Source: Massilistercora timonensis (GTDB lineage Bacteria; Bacillota; Clostridia; Lachnospirales; Lachnospiraceae). Taken from it: a stretch of 64,000 nt of DNA. Below, one piece after another: positions 62,568 through 64,000 of the stretch. The position numbers were made by a program, and so were the translations under genes. Within the stretch, counting starts at the first letter, position 1; each line of letters starts with the position of its first letter. The stretch covers positions 2,666,001 through 2,730,000 of the forward strand of contig NZ_LT990039.1 in assembly GCF_900312975.1 (NCBI RefSeq), given 5' to 3'. The notes beneath the pieces are model-generated. The model was not told where the DNA came from, searched no databases, and saw only the letters and a list, made by a program, of their open reading frames with translations.

Positions 62568-64000
62568 ATGCAGGAAGAGACAGTTTCCAAGAATTTTATT
62601 GAGCAGGAAATAGATAAAGACCTGGCGGAAGGAGTGTACAGTGAAGTCTGCACCCGTTTCCCGCCGGAGCCTAACGGATATCTCCACATCGGACACGCCA
62701 AATCCATTCTTCTGAATTCCGGGCTGGCGAAGAAATATCACGGCACCTTCCATCTGCGGTTTGACGATACCAATCCCACCAAGGAGGACACGGAGTTTGT
62801 GGAGTCCATCAAGGAAGATGTGAAATGGCTGGGGGCGGACTGGAAGGATCACCTGTACTTTGCGTCCGACTATTTTGACGTGATGTATGAGTGCGCCCTG
62901 AAGCTGATCCGCAAGGGAAAGGCTTATGTCTGCGACCTGTCTGCAGATGAGATCCGGGAATACCGGGGGACTCTGACTGAGCCCGGGAAGAACAGTCCCT
63001 ACCGGGAGCGCTCTGTGGAAGAAAACCTGCGGCTCTTTGAAGAGATGAAGGAAGGAAAATATAAAGACGGAGAGAAGGTGCTCCGGGCCAAGATCGATAT
63101 GGCTTCCCCCAACATGAACATGCGGGATCCGGTGATCTACCGGGTGGCCCATATCGCCCATCACAATACAGGGGACAAGTGGTGTATCTATCCTATGTAT
63201 GATTTTGCCCATCCCATCGAGGACGCGGTGGAGAAGATTACCCATTCCATCTGTACCCTGGAGTTTGAAGACCACCGGCCGCTCTATGACTGGGTAGTGC
63301 GGGAGTGCGAATTTGACCCGGCGCCCCGCCAGATCGAGTTTGCCAAACTTTACCTTACCAATGTGGTTACCGGCAAGCGCTACATTAAGAAGCTGGTGCA
63401 GGAAGGGATCGTGGACGGCTGGGACGACCCAAGGCTTGTGTCCATTGCGGCTCTTAGAAGACGCGGGTTCACGCCGGAATCTCTCCAGATGTTCATCGAC
63501 CTGTGCGGTGTGTCCAAGAGCCAGAGTTCTGTGGATTACGCCATGCTGGAGTACTGCATCCGGGAAGACTTAAAGCTGAAGCGGCCCCGGATGATGGCAG
63601 TGTTAGACCCCATCAGACTGATCATCGACAACTATCCGGAGGGCGAGACGGAATACCTGGATGTGGACAACAACCTGGAGAACCCGGAGCTTGGCACCCG
63701 GAAGGTTCCCTTCTGCCGGGAGCTTTACATTGAGCGGGAGGACTTTATGATCGAGCCGCCCAAGAAGTATTTCCGTCTGTTCCCAGGCAATGAAGTGCGC
63801 CTGATGAACGCTTATTTTGTCAAATGTGTGGATTACGAGACCGACGGGGATGGCAATGTGACCACCGTCCATGTGACCTATGATCCGGAGACCAAGGCAG
63901 GAACCGGATTCACCGGAAGAAAGGTGAAGGGCACCATCCACTGGGTGGCGGCGCCCTATGCGAAGACAGCGGAAGTGCGCCTCTATGAAAACCTGGTGGA
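62568..64000 (+). CDS. glnS: Glutamine-tRNA ligase, truncated by the window end
   Basis: The frame is open from ATG 62568 to the window end (477 codons visible). GlnRS charges tRNA-Gln directly. [16 protein letters not shown] is the HIGH region of GluRS/GlnRS enzymes, with [27 protein letters not shown] and [36 protein letters not shown], which favours GlnRS over GluRS. The KMSKS-like loop reads [13 protein letters not shown]. The anticodon-binding barrels begin near 360. Many Firmicutes lack this gene and use GatCAB. GAGGAGGAAG lies before the ATG. Confidence 0.93.
   Translation, partial: MQEETVSKNFIEQEIDKDLAEGVYSEVCTRFPPEPNGYLHIGHAKSILLNSGLAKKYHGTFHLRFDDTNPTKEDTEFVESIKEDVKWLGADWKDHLYFASDYFDVMYECALKLIRKGKAYVCDLSADEIREYRGTLTEPGKNSPYRERSVEENLRLFEEMKEGKYKDGEKVLRAKIDMASPNMNMRDPVIYRVAHIAHHNTGDKWCIYPMYDFAHPIEDAVEKITHSICTLEFEDHRPLYDWVVRECEFDPAPRQIEFAKLYLTNVVTGKRYIKKLVQEGIVDGWDDPRLVSIAALRRRGFTPESLQMFIDLCGVSKSQSSVDYAMLEYCIREDLKLKRPRMMAVLDPIRLIIDNYPEGETEYLDVDNNLENPELGTRKVPFCRELYIEREDFMIEPPKKYFRLFPGNEVRLMNAYFVKCVDYETDGDGNVTTVHVTYDPETKAGTGFTGRKVKGTIHWVAAPYAKTAEVRLYENLV

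Overview
This window looks like a chromosomal segment of a spore-forming, anaerobic, moderately GC-rich Firmicute, most likely a Lachnospiraceae member. I infer that from gene order and families, not from a database match. Supporting signs are HrcA/CIRCE heat-shock control, Gram-positive-type LexA boxes, a cysteine T-box, SigH and a SpoIIM-like protein, many strong AGGAGG ribosome sites, a 2-hydroxyacyl-CoA dehydratase-type iron-sulfur pair, a rubredoxin-flavoprotein fusion and the cysE-cysS-mrnC-rlmB-sigH order. No phage, insertion sequence, rRNA or CRISPR array is visible.

Layout. 1-5.8 kb: end of hslO, nadE, a C_GCAxxG_C_C protein, an S1-domain protein on the minus strand, a CBS/DRTGG-regulated family II pyrophosphatase and a flavin reductase. 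5.9-11.7 kb: MATE transporter, polysaccharide deacetylase, tcdA, rarA, and a divergent pair of ferredoxin-like protein and Crp/Fnr regulator sharing a palindrome. 11.7-17.2 kb: an orphan small protein and the CIRCE-controlled hrcA-grpE-dnaK-dnaJ operon. 17.2-25 kb: an activase/dehydratase pair resembling double-cubane cluster proteins, a glycogen debranching enzyme, an iron alcohol dehydrogenase, ornithine cyclodeaminase-like protein, RidA and an Mrp/NBP35 ATPase.

25-30.7 kb: an XRE-Uma2 fusion, then a tightly packed three-gene operon (radical SAM protein, DNA metabolism protein of unknown function, PD-(D/E)XK-XPD helicase fusion) whose promoter carries two LexA-type boxes. This SOS-type operon is the best candidate for an uncharacterised system here. 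30.7-40.9 kb: a GntR-controlled ABC exporter, HAD phosphatase, phosphoesterase, scpAB, DacF-type carboxypeptidase, YbaK-type deacylase, AraC regulator, alpha-glucosidase and a sugar acetyltransferase. 40.9-50.2 kb: LexA-boxed recA-recX, rny, NUDIX hydrolase, SpoIIM-like protein, flavoprotein-rubredoxin, argS, AlaX-type editing protein and a membrane protein. 50.3-64 kb: purL, gdhA, tRNA-Val and tRNA-Met, ispF, an Eis-like acetyltransferase, T-box-cysE-cysS-mrnC-rlmB-sigH, tRNA-Thr and the start of glnS.

A family of short palindromic elements (five close copies and one divergent copy) sits just after stop codons across the window and resembles REP sequences. Starts were chosen by ribosome-site spacing and family homology; several differ from the longest possible reading frame.
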